From positions 303,165-367,164 of the forward strand of contig NZ_JBAVHX010000008.1 in NCBI RefSeq assembly GCF_049686335.1: a DNA stretch of 64,000 nucleotides, given 5' to 3'. The translations under genes and the position numbers were made by a program. Source of the DNA: Buttiauxella sp049686335. Its GTDB lineage: Bacteria > Pseudomonadota > Gammaproteobacteria > Enterobacterales > Enterobacteriaceae. This document shows, piece by piece, positions 42,038 to 51,391 of this stretch (positions are counted from its first letter, which is position 1; every line of letters begins with the position of its first letter). The notes under the pieces were generated by a model. The model saw only the letters and a list, made by a program, of their open reading frames with translations. It did no database searches and was not told the DNA's origin.

Positions 42038-42475
42038 ATGCCTCAGATTACCCGTACTGCGTTAGTGCCTTACAGCGCGGAGCAGATGTATCAATTAGTT
42101 AACGATGTGAAATCCTACCCTGACTTTTTACCGGGTTGCACGGGCAGTCGGATCCTTGACGCGTCGCAGGATCAGATGACGGCGGCGGTCGATGTTTCCA
42201 AGGCGGGGATCAGCAAAACTTTCACTACCCGTAACTCGCTTACCAGTAATCAAAGCATTCTGATGCATCTTGTCGATGGGCCATTTAAGTCTTTGATGGG
42301 AGGCTGGAAGTTTACGCCGCTGAGTGCCGAAGCCTGTCGTATTGAGTTCCAGCTCGATTTTGAGTTTACGAATAAACTTATCGAGTTGGCGTTTGGCCGT
42401 ATCTTCAAAGAGTTAGCCGGGAACATGGTTCAGGCGTTTACCGTTCGTGCCAAAGAGGTCTACAGTGTCGCCTGA
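42038..42475 (+). CDS. ratA: START/COQ10-like protein RatA
   Basis: The 145-residue protein (PQITRTALVPYSAEQMYQLV, MVQAFTVRAKEVY) belongs to the polyketide cyclase/COQ10 family. In E. coli RatA was reported to inhibit 70S ribosome formation as the toxin-like partner of RatB, though a ubiquinone-binding role is equally plausible from the fold. AGGA lies six bases before the ATG. It overlaps ratB by 11 bases and is divergent from smpB. Confidence 0.93.
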   Translation: MPQITRTALVPYSAEQMYQLVNDVKSYPDFLPGCTGSRILDASQDQMTAAVDVSKAGISKTFTTRNSLTSNQSILMHLVDGPFKSLMGGWKFTPLSAEACRIEFQLDFEFTNKLIELAFGRIFKELAGNMVQAFTVRAKEVYSVA

Positions 42476-42755
42476 TATCAAGGTTGAAGTGGTTTACGCG
42501 CTGCCTGAAAAGCAGTATTTGCTCAAGGTCAGAGTTGCTGAGGGGACGACGGTTGAGCAGGCCATTACCGCGTCAGGCATTCTTGAACTGCGCACGGATA
42601 TCGATCTGGCGAAGAATAAAGTGGGTATTTTTAGTCGTCCGGTAAAATTGACCGACACGGTGAATGAGGGGGATCGGGTAGAAATTTATCGTCCACTGAT
42701 TGCAGATCCGAAAGAGCTAAGACGCCAGCGAGCAGAACAAGCCGCTAAGAAGTAA
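42465..42755 (+). CDS. ratB: RnfH-family ubiquitin-like protein RatB
   Basis: The 96-residue protein has the E. coli length when started at GTG 42465-42467 (GAGG six bases upstream). It starts inside the end of ratA, so the two are coupled. The beta-grasp core contains LELRTDIDLAKNKVGIFSRP and the conserved ending EIYRPLIADPKELRRQRAE. Its biochemical role is not established. Confidence 0.93.
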   Translation: MSPDIKVEVVYALPEKQYLLKVRVAEGTTVEQAITASGILELRTDIDLAKNKVGIFSRPVKLTDTVNEGDRVEIYRPLIADPKELRRQRAEQAAKK

Positions 42756-42771
42756 CCGCTCATCAGTAGCC

Positions 42772-42802
42772 AAAAAAAAGGTGCCTTTCGGCACCTTTTT
42801 TG
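42772..42802. terminator. Bidirectional terminator of ratAB and bamE
   Basis: AAAAGGTGCC-TTTC-GGCACCTTTTTT, with A-run and T-run on both sides, between convergent ratB and bamE. Confidence 0.9.
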
Positions 42803-42806
42803 TTGG

Positions 42807-43148
42807 TTATTCTTTTTCCAGCTTCGGCTTGTTGTCGATGTTGGTCAACACGCCACTGCTGTTGAACGTCAGCGTCAGGGTTTGCTGAGTCACATTTTCA
42901 TGGCCTGGTTGCTGGCGGAAGACATAGAACCAGGTACTTGAACCGAACGGATCAGTCATCATTGGCGTACCCAGAGCATACGCAACTTGTTGTTGAGTCA
43001 TGCCAGTACGGATCTTTGACACATCGTTTTGCGTCAGGTAGTTCCCCTGGTTAATGTCGGGGCGGTAAACCACTCGCTCCAGAGTGGAACAGCCTGCGGT
43101 CAGCATAAGAAGAACCGCTGCGGCAGCAGTCAGCGTTTTACAGCGCAT
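42807..43148 (-). CDS. bamE: Outer membrane assembly lipoprotein BamE
   Basis: The 113-residue lipoprotein (E. coli length) starts at the ATG at 43146-43148; an upstream start would add 12 residues and break the signal peptide. The lipobox is LTAGC, and the SmpA/OmlA fold motif YLTQNDVSKIRTGMTQQQV follows. It is a periplasmic-facing component of the Bam complex that inserts beta-barrel proteins. Confidence 0.96.
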   Translation of the reverse strand: MRCKTLTAAAAVLLMLTAGCSTLERVVYRPDINQGNYLTQNDVSKIRTGMTQQQVAYALGTPMMTDPFGSSTWFYVFRQQPGHENVTQQTLTLTFNSSGVLTNIDNKPKLEKE

Positions 43149-43372
43149 AGTGATTTGATTCCTTTTCGGGCCCGAGCAGCACATGGCTCATTCATAATAT
43201 GCCGATGATAATAAACCTTTACGCAGTTTAAAACATTAAGGCGCTTAACTCTGACCCTGGTACGGCAAAAAAGTTGGCTTAAAACCTGCTCAATTAACAA
43301 TATGCTAGCTGAGTGGTGTTTTTTTGAACGATACACAGAACATCAACCGGGCTGTCTAACAAATAATCGCTA

Positions 43373-45034
43373 TCAGGCTGCCAGCAACTCTTTTGCGTTA
43401 GCAAGCGTATTGCGAGTCACTTCACTGCCTCCGAGCAAACGTGCCAATTCTTGCAGGCGCGCGCGTTTGTCCAGCGGTTGCATGTGAGTTTCAGTCATAG
43501 CGCCATCGGTTTCTTTACTGACAAAGAAGTGATGATGCCCACAACCAGCAACTTGCGGCAGGTGTGTAACGCACATGACCTGAGTGGATTCACCTAACTG
43601 ACGTAATAATTTACCAACAACCGCCGCCGTTGGGCCGCTGATCCCGACATCCACTTCATCGAAGATAAGCGCAGGCGTTTCCATTTTGCGTGCGGTAATG
43701 ACCTGAATAGCCAGCGCAATACGGGAGAGCTCACCACCAGACGCTACTTTTGCTAATGGCTGTAAAGGTTGGCCTGGGTTAGTGCTGACGCGGAAATCAA
43801 TACGGTCTGCCCCTTCAGCGGTCAGATGGTTTTCATTGAATTCAACATCAATAGCCAACTTGCCATGTGGCATCGACAACGAATGCATGCTGGCGGTAAT
43901 CAATTCGCAAAGCTCTGCTGCGTAATGCGCACGACGCTGATGCAACTCACGCGCGATGCCAAGCGCTTGTTGATGATGGAGCGTGACCGCCTCCATTAAT
44001 TCATCTTGAGAACTGGCCTGCTCATCAAGCTGGTGCAGTTCTTCGAGGAGCTGTTGATGGAACAATGGCAGTTCTTCTGGCGAAATGTGATGCTTACGAG
44101 CCAATGAGATTTGCCTGGAGATACGCTGTTCCAGTTCATACAAACGATTGGGATCGAGATCCAGACGATCACAATAATGGCGCAGTTCATCGCTGGCTTC
44201 TGAGATCTGAATGGTGGCCTCTTCCAGCATGCTTAGAACGCCTGCAAGTTTGCTGTCCATCCCGACCAGTTCTTCCATTAAATGACGCGCAGTATACAGC
44301 TGGCTTTGCAGGTTGTTGTCTTCACCATCAGCAAGGATCGCCAGCGCTTGTTGGCTGACCGATATCAATTGCCCGCTGTTCGCCAGGCGTTTGTACTCTT
44401 CGTCAATCTGTTCAAACTCACCTGCAATCGGGGAGAATTCATTGAGTTCTTTCAACTGATACTGGAGCAGTTCACTGCGTGATGCACGTTCTTGAGCAAG
44501 TTGCTGATGTTGTGCCAGCGAGCGACAGCTCTGATGCCATTCACGGTAGCTTTCAGCCATTTTCGCCAGCAGAGCAGACTCACCCGCATAACCATCCAGC
44601 AGGTTTTTTTGATGCTCTGGTTTCAACAAAAGCTGATGTGCGTGCTGACCGTGAATTTGAATCAGCATCTGACCGAGGTCGCGCAACTGAGATAGAGGAA
44701 CGGCTGTACCGTTAATGAAACCGCGCGAACGTCCATCACTGCTAATCACGCGGCGCAGCAGACATTCACGCCCATCATCGAGTTGGTTTTCTTCCAGCCA
44801 GCGCAGAGCCGCAGGGGTATCTTTGAGGGAGAAGCGGGCGCAGAGGTCAGCACGGCTGGCACCCTGGCGCACCATATCAGCTTCAGCGCGGCCGCCGAGG
44901 CACAGCCCTAAGGCATCAATCGCAATGGATTTACCGGCACCTGTTTCACCCGTAATGGCGGTCATGCCGTGGTGAAAATCAATTTCCAGTTCACGAACGA
45001 TAGCGAAGTTACTGATGGTGAGTTGTGCCAGCAT
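43373..45034 (-). CDS. recN: DNA repair protein RecN
   Basis: The 553-residue SMC-like ATPase (E. coli length) has Walker A GETGAGKS (29-36), a long central coiled coil, and a C-terminal ATPase half with the signature-like VASGGELSRIALA and Walker B ALIFDEVDVGI. It acts in double-strand break repair with RecA. Three LexA-like boxes precede it, as expected for this strongly SOS-induced gene. Confidence 0.97.
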   Translation of the reverse strand: MLAQLTISNFAIVRELEIDFHHGMTAITGETGAGKSIAIDALGLCLGGRAEADMVRQGASRADLCARFSLKDTPAALRWLEENQLDDGRECLLRRVISSDGRSRGFINGTAVPLSQLRDLGQMLIQIHGQHAHQLLLKPEHQKNLLDGYAGESALLAKMAESYREWHQSCRSLAQHQQLAQERASRSELLQYQLKELNEFSPIAGEFEQIDEEYKRLANSGQLISVSQQALAILADGEDNNLQSQLYTARHLMEELVGMDSKLAGVLSMLEEATIQISEASDELRHYCDRLDLDPNRLYELEQRISRQISLARKHHISPEELPLFHQQLLEELHQLDEQASSQDELMEAVTLHHQQALGIARELHQRRAHYAAELCELITASMHSLSMPHGKLAIDVEFNENHLTAEGADRIDFRVSTNPGQPLQPLAKVASGGELSRIALAIQVITARKMETPALIFDEVDVGISGPTAAVVGKLLRQLGESTQVMCVTHLPQVAGCGHHHFFVSKETDGAMTETHMQPLDKRARLQELARLLGGSEVTRNTLANAKELLAA

Positions 45035-45044
45035 AATTGCTTTC

Positions 45045-45100
45045 CTGTATGAAAAGACATGACTGTGTTTTCATACAGTATATCCTGGTTATCTATACAG
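45045..45100. promoter_or_regulatory. Three LexA-like boxes upstream of recN
   Basis: CTGT-N8-ACAG is perfect at 45063-45078. Boxes with one mismatch lie at 45045-45060 (CTGTATGAAAAGACAT) and 45085-45100 (CTGGTTATCTATACAG). They end just before the recN ATG at 45034, consistent with multi-site LexA repression of recN. Confidence 0.85.
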
Positions 45101-45120
45101 TAAAGAGGCTGGTGTACTTT

Positions 45121-45999
45121 TTAGAACAATTTTTTCGACCAACCGAGTTTTGAGCTCAATGTATTGAAATAGCTATAATCTTTGGGATGAATCAGATTGA
45201 GATGATAGTCGCAGCGACGAATCAATACGTCCTCACCTTCCTGAATCGGAAGCGCAATCTGGCTGTCACAACTGATTTCCAGGTCGCTACGCATATGAGA
45301 GAAACGCAGGCGAATGGTACTGCTGCTGTTGATAACCAGCGGGCGTGCAGACAGCGTGTGCGGGAACATCGGCACCAGGGTAATGGCATCAAGCGATGGG
45401 GTAAGAATTGGCCCGCCAGCGGAGAGCGAATAGGCGGTAGAGCCGGTCGGCGTCGAGATAATCAGCCCATCGGAGCGTTGTGAGAAAGCGAAAATCTCAT
45501 CGATATAGACTTCGAATTCAATCATGTGCGCCACTTTGCCGGGGTGCAGCACGACTTCGTTAATCGCGGTACTCAGACGTGTTGGCGTATCCTGCTGGCA
45601 AACCTGGGCTTCGAGCAAGAAACGGCGCTCGGCAATGTAATGCCCTTCAAGCACATCGGCGAGCTGTTGCTGCGCGTTGTCTGGGTCAAGATCGGTAAGA
45701 AAACCGAGATTGCCGCGGTTAATACCGATGACTTTGATATCATAACGAGCAAGAACGCGGGCAGCGCCAAGCATATTGCCGTCACCACCTACAACCACCG
45801 CGAGATCGGCCTGTTGGCCAATTTCCGCCAGCGTGCCGGTTTTCACGTTACAGAGATTAAGTTCCTGGGCAATTTGCTGCTCGACAATCACGTCGTAGCC
45901 TTTGGTGCAGAGCCAGCGATACAGCATTTCATGCGTGGTTAGGGCTGTAGGGTGACGTGGGTGCCCGACGATACCAATGCAGTTGAAATGTTTGTTCAT
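45121..45999 (-). CDS. nadK: NAD kinase NadK
   Basis: The 292-residue enzyme (E. coli length) phosphorylates NAD to NADP. The catalytic GGDGN motif is at residues 71-75, and the second conserved block is DGLIISTPTGSTAYSLSAGGPI. It is divergent from grpE and lies directly upstream of recN in the same direction. Confidence 0.97.
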   Translation of the reverse strand: MNKHFNCIGIVGHPRHPTALTTHEMLYRWLCTKGYDVIVEQQIAQELNLCNVKTGTLAEIGQQADLAVVVGGDGNMLGAARVLARYDIKVIGINRGNLGFLTDLDPDNAQQQLADVLEGHYIAERRFLLEAQVCQQDTPTRLSTAINEVVLHPGKVAHMIEFEVYIDEIFAFSQRSDGLIISTPTGSTAYSLSAGGPILTPSLDAITLVPMFPHTLSARPLVINSSSTIRLRFSHMRSDLEISCDSQIALPIQEGEDVLIRRCDYHLNLIHPKDYSYFNTLSSKLGWSKKLF

Positions 46000-46057
46000 T
46001 ATGCTGATGGTCCTTATGCGCAGTTATGCAGTCGTATGTGACAATATGTCACGTTCC

Positions 46058-46086
46058 CTTGAATCCCGGAAACTGATCCCCATAAT
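46058..46086 (+). promoter_or_regulatory. Sigma-32 promoter of grpE
   Basis: CTTGAAT (46058-46064), 13 bases, then CCCCATAAT (46078-46086): both match the heat-shock consensus CTTGAAA/CCCCATNT. It lies 42 bases before the grpE start. Confidence 0.85.
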
Positions 46087-46128
46087 AAGCGAACCAGCGA
46101 GATGAATGCTAAAAACGCGGAGAAATTC

Positions 46129-46713
46129 ATGAGTAGTAAAGATCAGAAAACACCAGACGAGCAAGTCTCGGACGAAATTGCAATGGAAAGCCACGAAGAA
46201 GTCGAGGCCGTAGAGGGTGCCGAAGTGGTTGATCCGCGCGATGAAAAAATTGCCGATTTAACAGCGCAACTGGAAGAAGTTCAGCAGCGCGAGCGTGACA
46301 GCGTGTTACGCAACAAAGCGGAAATGGAAAACCTCCGTCGCCGTACTGAGCTCGATATCGAGAAAGCGCACAAGTTCGCGCTGGACAAATTTGTCAACGA
46401 GTTGCTTCCGGTGATTGATAGCCTTGATCGCGCTTTGGAAGTGGCAGATAAGTCCAATACCGATTTAGCGGCCATGATTGAAGGTATCGAATTAACTCAG
46501 AAATCGATGCTGGATGTGGTGCGTAAATTTGGTGTGGAAGTGGTCGGCGAGACCAATGTGCCGTTCAACCCGGATGTCCATCAGGCAATTGCCATGGTCG
46601 AATCTGAAGACGTTGCACCAAATCACGTGCTGATGGTGATGCAGAAGGGTTACACCCTCAATGGTCGCACACTGCGCGCAGCCATGGTTTCTGTGGCTAA
46701 AGCAAAAGCGTAA
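46129..46713 (+). CDS. grpE: Nucleotide exchange factor GrpE
   Basis: The 194-residue co-chaperone (E. coli 197) releases ADP from DnaK. I start at MSSKDQKTP (ATG 46129, GGAG six bases upstream) rather than nine codons earlier. The acidic N-terminal tail precedes the long coiled coil (KIADLTAQLEEVQQRERD) and the C-terminal beta-wing domain (NVPFNPDVHQAIAMVES, GYTLNGRTLRAAMV). It is heat-induced by the sigma-32 promoter. Confidence 0.97.
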   Translation: MSSKDQKTPDEQVSDEIAMESHEEVEAVEGAEVVDPRDEKIADLTAQLEEVQQRERDSVLRNKAEMENLRRRTELDIEKAHKFALDKFVNELLPVIDSLDRALEVADKSNTDLAAMIEGIELTQKSMLDVVRKFGVEVVGETNVPFNPDVHQAIAMVESEDVAPNHVLMVMQKGYTLNGRTLRAAMVSVAKAKA

Positions 46714-46734
46714 TTTGATTGAATCGCTTTAAAT

Positions 46735-46764
46735 AAAAAGCCAGCCGCGAAGGCTGGCTTTTTT
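46735..46764. terminator. Bidirectional terminator of grpE and yfjD
   Basis: AAAAGCCAGCC-GCGAA-GGCTGGCTTTTTT lies between the convergent genes. Confidence 0.9.
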
Positions 46765-46787
46765 GTACCTGTCATTCTTAACGCTGA

Positions 46788-48074
46788 CTATTCTTCCACG
46801 CTCTGGCGAAGCGGCGTCACTGGCGTGACGCGCACTTGCTTAATCATGTTGTCCTGGACGTCGAGAATATCGATATCGTAATGGCTTAAGCGCACTCGCG
46901 TTTCAACAGCCGGAATCTCTTGCAGTTCTTCGAGCAACATACCGTTGATGGTGCGAGCTTCATCTTCCGGTAGCGTCCAGTTAAACGCTTTGTTGATTTC
47001 ACGCACGTTGGCGCTGCCTTCGATAATCACGGAACCGTCGTTTTGCGGCATCACTTCTTCGGCAAGCGTTGGCGACATCGAGGTCGTGAAATCGCCAACA
47101 ATCTCTTCCAGAATATCTTCAACCGTCACCAGCCCCTGAATATCACCGTATTCGTCCACCACCAGACCGACTTTCTTCTTGTTTCGCTGGAATTTTACCA
47201 ACTGAACGCTGAGCGGCGTCCCTTCAGGCACGAAATAAATCTCATCGGAAGCACGCAGCAGGGTTTCTTTGGTGAACTCCTGTTTTTCCGTCATCAAACG
47301 ATAGGCTTCACGCACACGTAGCATGCTGATGGCATCGTCGAGCGTATCGCGATACAGCACAATGCGGCCATGTGGCGAGTGGGTGAGTTGGCGGACGATA
47401 GATTTCCAGTCGTCGTTGATGTCGATGCCCACAATTTCGTTACGCGGCACCATGATGTCGTCAACGTTCATTTTTTCGAGGTCCAGCACCGACAGCAGCA
47501 TGTCCTGGTTACGGCGGGAGATTTTCGAATGTGATTCATGCACAAGGGTGCGCAATTCGTCTTTGTTGAGGGCACTACTGATCACGTGGTCACTTTTAAT
47601 GCCCAGCATACGCATCAACAATCGCGTGATGGTATTGAGCAGCCACACCAGAGGCATCATGAGTATTTGCAACGGCCCGAGCAAGAAGCTACTTGGGAAG
47701 GCGACTTTTTCCGGATACAGTGCGGCAATGGTTTTTGGCAGAACTTCCGCGAATACCAGCACCACGAAGGTCAGGATACCGGTGGCGATAGCGACACCGG
47801 CATCGCCGTACAAACGCATACCGACGATGGTGCCAATGGCTGAGGCCAGAATGTTGACCAGGTTATTGCCGATAAGCACCAGGCTAATCAAGCGGTCTGG
47901 TTTGCGAAGTAGTTTTTCGACCCGTTTAGCGGCGCGATTACCTTGTTTAGCAAGATGACGCAGTCGATAACGGTTAAGCGTCATCATGCCGGTTTCAGAG
48001 CCGGAGAAGTACGCTGAAACTACTACCATGATGATCAACGTGATAATCAGAGTAGTAGTTGAGATGTGTTCCAA
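46788..48074 (-). CDS. yfjD: CNNM/CorC-family membrane protein YfjD
   Basis: The 428-residue protein has an N-terminal DUF21/CNNM membrane domain (about 1-190, with YFSGSETGMMTLNRYRLRHL), two CBS domains (about 205-330, with VVDEYGDIQGLVTVEDILEE) and a C-terminal CorC/HlyC domain. Related proteins (CorB/CorC) take part in magnesium and cobalt efflux or resistance. It is directly upstream of grpE in convergent orientation and may be co-transcribed with ypjD, 26 bases away. Confidence 0.92.
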   Translation of the reverse strand: MEHISTTTLIITLIIMVVVSAYFSGSETGMMTLNRYRLRHLAKQGNRAAKRVEKLLRKPDRLISLVLIGNNLVNILASAIGTIVGMRLYGDAGVAIATGILTFVVLVFAEVLPKTIAALYPEKVAFPSSFLLGPLQILMMPLVWLLNTITRLLMRMLGIKSDHVISSALNKDELRTLVHESHSKISRRNQDMLLSVLDLEKMNVDDIMVPRNEIVGIDINDDWKSIVRQLTHSPHGRIVLYRDTLDDAISMLRVREAYRLMTEKQEFTKETLLRASDEIYFVPEGTPLSVQLVKFQRNKKKVGLVVDEYGDIQGLVTVEDILEEIVGDFTTSMSPTLAEEVMPQNDGSVIIEGSANVREINKAFNWTLPEDEARTINGMLLEELQEIPAVETRVRLSHYDIDILDVQDNMIKQVRVTPVTPLRQSVEE

Positions 48075-48100
48075 AAGGGTTTTCCTTTATAAAGACAAGA

Positions 48101-48889
48101 TTAGCCAACGAATTGTTGCAGAACGCGGCTACCAAAATAGGCAAGTGTCAGAATCGCTGCACCCGCGACGTTAAACCACACGACACGGCGGCCACGCCAA
48201 CCTTCATGATAGTGTCCCCACAGTAAAACGATGTAGACAAACCATGCGAGAATCGACAATACCGCTTTATCGACGTTTTCCAGGCTGAAGAGATTTTTCA
48301 GATAAAACAGGCCGGTGCACAGCGTTAACGTCAGCAGGACGACGCCGACTTGGGTGATGTGAAACATTTTACGCTCAATGCTCATCAACGGCGGCATTTC
48401 AGCGCGGAAGGCAAGTTTCTTATTCTTGAGCTGGTAATCAATCCACGCCAGTTGCAGCGCATAAAGTGCAGCAATAATCAGCGTAGCGTAGGCAAACAGC
48501 GACAAACCAATGTGCACCATCATTCCCGGCGTGGCTTCAAGATGGGTGATGAATTCATTGGGCATGAAGGTCGCTAGCGCAAGATTAATTAAGGCGAAAG
48601 CGTAAACAATCGGTAACAGCAGCCAGCCGCGATTTCGTGACGCCACTATGGTCATCACAGTACAAATCATCAAACTGACTAACGAACCAACGTTGAGCAG
48701 GCTAAGATTCTGACCACCATCGGCGGCAAAAATACGGGCTTCAAGCGCCAGAGCGTGGCTTACAAGCGCGATAACGGCCGAAATAATAGCGAAACGACGC
48801 CACCCGCTGTTCTTTGTCAGCAGACTTGGGATAATCAGCGCGAGGCTGCTGGAATAGGCTACAAGCGCAAGGATTGCGAAAACAGGCAT
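48101..48889 (-). CDS. ypjD: CcsA-like inner membrane protein YpjD
   Basis: The 262-residue polytopic protein resembles E. coli YpjD (263) and the cytochrome c assembly (CcsA/ResC) family. It has about eight hydrophobic segments, with conserved histidines in a WGHYHEGWRGR segment near the C-terminus. Its function is not established, although CcsA relatives handle haem. It is divergent from ffh. Confidence 0.9.
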   Translation of the reverse strand: MPVFAILALVAYSSSLALIIPSLLTKNSGWRRFAIISAVIALVSHALALEARIFAADGGQNLSLLNVGSLVSLMICTVMTIVASRNRGWLLLPIVYAFALINLALATFMPNEFITHLEATPGMMVHIGLSLFAYATLIIAALYALQLAWIDYQLKNKKLAFRAEMPPLMSIERKMFHITQVGVVLLTLTLCTGLFYLKNLFSLENVDKAVLSILAWFVYIVLLWGHYHEGWRGRRVVWFNVAGAAILTLAYFGSRVLQQFVG

Positions 48890-49055
48890 ATAAAGTGTCG
48901 GTCAATTAGCCAGAGATGAAAAAAAGCAGTATAACGTTACCTGCCGCCTGCTCCAACCGTTGCATCACACCGAAGGCGGCTTCATGGTATAATCCGCCAA
49001 ATTCTGTTTTGTGTCGCAAGCTGCGGCCCTAAGTTACCACGTTAGGCTAAAGACA

Positions 49056-50417
49056 ATGTTTGATAATTTAACTGACCGTCTGTCGCGCACACTGCGCAAT
49101 ATCAGCGGCCGCGGGCGGCTGACTGAAGAGAATGTAAAAGAAACACTGCGCGAAGTGCGCATGGCACTTCTGGAAGCGGACGTTGCGCTGCCGGTGGTGC
49201 GTGACTTCATCAGCCGCGTGAAAGAAAAAGCGGTTGGCCATGAAGTGAACAAAAGCCTGACTCCAGGTCAGGAGTTCGTCAAAATCGTTCGTGCCGAACT
49301 GGTTGCGGCGATGGGCGAAGAGAATGCGAGCCTGAATCTTGCGGCGCAACCGCCAGCCGTTGTGCTGATGGCGGGTCTGCAAGGTGCGGGTAAAACCACA
49401 AGCGTAGGTAAGTTAGGTAAATTCCTGCGTGAAAAGCACAAAAAGAAAGTGCTGGTGGTGTCTGCCGACGTTTATCGTCCGGCGGCGATCAAACAGTTGG
49501 AAACGCTGGCTGAACAAGTCGGTGTCGATTTTTTCCCATCTGATGTCGGGCAAAAGCCTGTCGATATCGTAAATGCGGCGCTGAAAGAAGCGAAGCTGAA
49601 GTTCTTTGACGTGTTGCTGGTGGATACTGCCGGTCGTTTACACGTTGATGAAGCGATGATGGACGAAATCAAACAGGTTCATGCTGCGATTAATCCAGTA
49701 GAAACCCTGTTTGTTGTTGACGCCATGACGGGTCAGGATGCGGCAAATACCGCAAAAGCTTTCAACGAAGCATTGCCACTGACGGGCGTCGTGTTGACGA
49801 AAGTCGACGGTGATGCTCGTGGCGGTGCAGCACTTTCTATTCGTCACATCACCGGTAAGCCAATTAAGTTCCTGGGTGTCGGTGAAAAAACCGAAGCGCT
49901 GGAACCTTTCCACCCGGATCGTATTGCTTCTCGTATTCTGGGAATGGGCGATGTTCTCTCGCTTATCGAAGATATTGAGAGCAAAGTTGACCGTGCTCAG
50001 GCTGAAAAGCTGGCCAGCAAACTGAAGAAAGGCGATGGGTTTGATCTCAACGACTTCCTCGACCAGCTCAAGCAAATGAAAAACATGGGCGGTATGGCAA
50101 GTATGATGAGCAAATTGCCAGGTATGGGGCAATTGCCGGATAACGTTAAGTCGCAAATGGATGACAAAGTCCTGGTGCGCATGGAAGCCATTATTAATTC
50201 CATGACGCTCAAAGAGCGCGCGCAGCCAGAGATTATCAAAGGTTCACGTAAACGTCGTATCGCGATGGGTGCGGGTATGCAAGTGCAAGATGTCAACCGT
50301 CTGCTTAAGCAGTTCGACGACATGCAGCGCATGATGAAGAAGATGAAGAAGGGCGGAATGGCGAAAATGATGCGCGGCATGAAAGGTATGATGCCGCCTG
50401 GTTTCCCAGGTCGTTAA
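49056..50417 (+). CDS. ffh: Signal recognition particle protein Ffh
   Basis: The 453-residue GTPase (E. coli length) starts at ATG 49056 (MFDNLTDRLSRTLRNISGRG). The N domain is followed by the G domain with GLQGAGKTT (107-115), VDTAGR and TKVDGDARGG. The methionine-rich M domain (about 300-435) binds signal peptides and 4.5S RNA. It targets membrane proteins co-translationally through FtsY. Confidence 0.97.
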   Translation: MFDNLTDRLSRTLRNISGRGRLTEENVKETLREVRMALLEADVALPVVRDFISRVKEKAVGHEVNKSLTPGQEFVKIVRAELVAAMGEENASLNLAAQPPAVVLMAGLQGAGKTTSVGKLGKFLREKHKKKVLVVSADVYRPAAIKQLETLAEQVGVDFFPSDVGQKPVDIVNAALKEAKLKFFDVLLVDTAGRLHVDEAMMDEIKQVHAAINPVETLFVVDAMTGQDAANTAKAFNEALPLTGVVLTKVDGDARGGAALSIRHITGKPIKFLGVGEKTEALEPFHPDRIASRILGMGDVLSLIEDIESKVDRAQAEKLASKLKKGDGFDLNDFLDQLKQMKNMGGMASMMSKLPGMGQLPDNVKSQMDDKVLVRMEAIINSMTLKERAQPEIIKGSRKRRIAMGAGMQVQDVNRLLKQFDDMQRMMKKMKKGGMAKMMRGMKGMMPPGFPGR

Positions 50418-50474
50418 GCTCATTTAGATTGCAATTTCCCCAGAAATGAGTAAAATTTTCGGGCTTTTAATATG

Positions 50475-50512
50475 ACACTGGGCTCCATCCCTCGATGGGG
50501 CCCAGTGTTTTA
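50475..50512 (+). terminator. Strong hairpin between ffh and rpsP
   Basis: ACACTGGG (50475-50482) pairs with CCCAGTGT (50501-50508), extended by CTCCAT/ATGGGG, and is followed by TTTTATT. It lies 19 bases before the rpsP start, so it either ends the ffh transcript or acts as an attenuator in the rpsP leader. Confidence 0.75.
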
Positions 50513-50530
50513 TTCACTAAAGAGGATGTT

Positions 50531-50779
50531 ATGGTAACTATTCGTTTAGCACGTCACGGCGCTAAAAAGCGTCCGTTCTACCAGGTTGTTGTTACTGACA
50601 GCCGTAATGCACGTAACGGTCGCTTCATTGAGCGCGTTGGTTTCTTCAACCCTATCGCTAGCGAAAAAGACGAGGCAACTCGCCTGGATCTGGATCGCAT
50701 CGAGCATTGGGTTGGCCAAGGCGCAACCGTTTCTGATCGCGTATCTGCGCTGATCAAAGCAGCTAAAAAAGCAGCTTAA
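50531..50779 (+). CDS. rpsP: 30S ribosomal protein bS16
   Basis: The 82-residue protein (E. coli length) starts MVTIRLARHGAKKRPFYQ at ATG 50531; upstream in-frame codons lie within the hairpin and are rejected. It is the first gene of rpsP-rimM-trmD-rplS. Confidence 0.97.
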   Translation: MVTIRLARHGAKKRPFYQVVVTDSRNARNGRFIERVGFFNPIASEKDEATRLDLDRIEHWVGQGATVSDRVSALIKAAKKAA

Positions 50780-50797
50780 TCTGTCACGGTGGTCATG

Positions 50798-51346
50798 ATG
50801 AGCAATCAAATCTCCGCAAAGGCACCTGTTAACCCAATCGTATTGGGCAAGATGGGATCCTGCTACGGTATTCGTGGTTGGCTCAGAGTGTTTTCCTCCA
50901 CCGAAGACGCCGATAGCATTTTTGACTATCAGCCCTGGTTTATCCAGAAGGCGGGTCAGTGGCAGCAAGTACAGCTGGAAAGCTGGAAGCACCACAATCA
51001 GGATCTGATCATCAAGCTGAAAGGCGTTGACGATCGGGATGCCGCGAATCTTCTCACTAATTGCGAAATTGTGATTGATTCAACGCAATTGCCCAATCTC
51101 GGCGAGGGTGACTACTACTGGAAAGACCTTATGGGCTGCCAGGTAGTGACAACTCAGGGATATCAGCTCGGTAAAGTCATCGACATGATGGAAACCGGCT
51201 CCAATGACGTTCTCGTCATTAAGGCAAACCTGAAAGATGCGTTCGGTATCAAGGAGCGGCTGGTTCCGTTCCTCGATGGGCAGGTTATCAAGAAAGTCGA
51301 TCTCGCTACTCAAACCATTGAAGTAGATTGGGATCCTGGTTTTTAA
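50798..51346 (+). CDS. rimM: Ribosome maturation factor RimM
   Basis: The 182-residue protein (E. coli length) starts at MSNQISAKAP, the last of three adjacent possible starts. It has the RimM barrel (VLGKMGSCYGIRGWLRVFSS) and a PRC-like domain (YYWKDLMGCQVVT, IPFL/VPFLDGQVIKKVDL). It assists late assembly of the 30S head by binding S19. Confidence 0.96.
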   Translation: MSNQISAKAPVNPIVLGKMGSCYGIRGWLRVFSSTEDADSIFDYQPWFIQKAGQWQQVQLESWKHHNQDLIIKLKGVDDRDAANLLTNCEIVIDSTQLPNLGEGDYYWKDLMGCQVVTTQGYQLGKVIDMMETGSNDVLVIKANLKDAFGIKERLVPFLDGQVIKKVDLATQTIEVDWDPGF

Positions 51347-51391
51347 AACCTCCGGATTAACGGTAAAAGACGGCGTAATGGAGATTGGCTT